From Candidatus Moraniibacteriota bacterium (GTDB lineage: Bacteria; Patescibacteriota; Minisyncoccia; Moranbacterales; GCA-2747515), in contig JAUVJK010000050.1 of the NCBI GenBank assembly GCA_030592425.1, positions 1 to 6,320 on the forward strand: 6,320 bases of DNA, written 5' to 3'. Every line of letters starts with the position of its first letter. Positions within the stretch are counted from its first letter, which is position 1. Of this stretch, positions 5,978 to 6,320 are shown in pieces. The notes under the pieces were generated by a model. The model was given only the letters and a program-made list of their open reading frames with translations. It searched no databases and was not told the origin of the DNA. Position numbers and translations under genes: made by a program.

Positions 5978-6147
5978 TACCAAGCTTCACATTGTTGATA
6001 TGAGCAGAAGCGATCATATTGTCGTTCATGTACGCCCCAATGGCTGCATCCGACGTATGATTAATCATATATTCTGAGAACACGTCTATTTTCTCTGTGA
6101 ACGCAAGTGAACAGTAAAAAAATAGAACGCCCAGTCGTATGACCGGG
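5926..6147 (+). other. Two related hairpins able to pair with each other over 190 nt
   Basis: CCGGTC-gtaat-GACTGG (5927-5943) and CCAGTC-gtat-GACCGG (6131-6146) each form a 6-bp hairpin with one weak pair: G-T in the first, A-C in the second. The left arm of each is perfectly complementary to the right arm of the other. Paired together they give CCGGTCGTA with TATGACCGG (9 bp, one wobble) and GACTGG with CCAGTC (6 bp). This encloses 5944-6130, which holds further stems: 5996-6003 with 6014-6021; TATGA/TCATA at 6056-6069; and TCTATTTT/AAAATAGA plus CTGT/ACAG at 6085-6126. It could be a leader-closing helix, a switch, or simply an inverted repeat. Confidence 0.45.
6056..6069. repeat. Perfect 14-bp palindrome TATGATTAATCATA
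   Basis: A gapless, fully self-complementary 14-mer lies about 140 bases before the 16S gene. Gapless palindromes suit a dimeric DNA-binding protein better than an RNA hairpin, though TATGA/TCATA around TTAA could also form in RNA. No other copy was seen in the window. Confidence 0.4.
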
Positions 6148-6169
6148 TAAACGAGTTTTTGCAGTTGTG

Positions 6170-6196
6170 TTGATACATACACACTGTGACTAAAAT
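6170..6196 (+). promoter_or_regulatory. Weak candidate promoter directly before the 16S rRNA
   Basis: TTGATA (6170-6175) and TAAAAT (6191-6196) each miss consensus by one base, but the spacer is only 15 bases. The start would fall near 6203, only about 6 bases before the mature 16S end, leaving almost no leader for processing. The perfect promoter at 5561 is therefore the better candidate for driving the rRNA. Confidence 0.25.
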
Positions 6197-6208
6197 CAGA
6201 GACATGTA

Positions 6209-6320
<112 letters not shown>

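Noticed and set aside
5565..5985. CRISPR array or mobile-element ends
   Set aside because: The stem-loops differ in sequence from one another, and there are no regularly spaced direct repeats, transposase or cas genes.

Overview
The window looks like a piece of a small, AT-rich bacterial genome, most likely a Patescibacteria/CPR (Parcubacteria-like) member. The main clue is the 5' end of a 16S rRNA gene at the right edge. It has a canonical start and universal forward-primer site, a 'GTGGATAAGGCATGCAAG' stretch of the kind seen in that group, a very short first variable helix, and a variant of the usual GGGTGAGTAAC block. Few of the protein genes have a Shine-Dalgarno site. The lineage is an inference from about 110 bases of 16S. 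TGA and TAA act as ordinary stops, so the UGA-to-Gly code of Gracilibacteria/Absconditabacteria does not apply.

Layout: all recognisable genes are on the + strand. Position 1-302 is the C-terminal end of an M24 (Xaa-Pro aminopeptidase type) metallopeptidase. Position 333-1538 is an MFS transporter, close enough to be co-transcribed. Position 1615-2649 is a membrane-anchored calcineurin-like metallophosphoesterase whose reading frame is cut by one in-frame TAG at 2059, just before its GNHD catalytic motif. Position 2797-3819 is a prohibitin/SPFH protein with its own good promoter and an unusual second N-terminal membrane segment. Position 4008-5333 is a complete seryl-tRNA synthetase (serS). 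The 16S rRNA gene starts at about 6209.

The stretch 5334-6208 (875 bases) holds no convincing protein gene but is not empty. A perfect consensus sigma-70 promoter (TTGACA, 17 bases, TATAAT) lies at 5561-5589. It is followed by a 66-nt hairpin ending in a T-run (5662-5727), then a nearly unbroken series of stem-loops (5726-5977) that includes UUCG- and GCAA-capped helices, and then a long-range complementary pair (5926-5943 with 6131-6147). Most wobble pairs are G-U when the + strand is read as RNA, so + is the likely RNA strand. This is either an unusually long and structured 16S rRNA leader or one or two separate non-coding RNAs. It is the most interesting part of the window.

The genes do not form one obvious pathway. 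The window combines peptide turnover, transport, a membrane phosphoesterase, a membrane scaffold protein, and then translation genes (serS next to rRNA).
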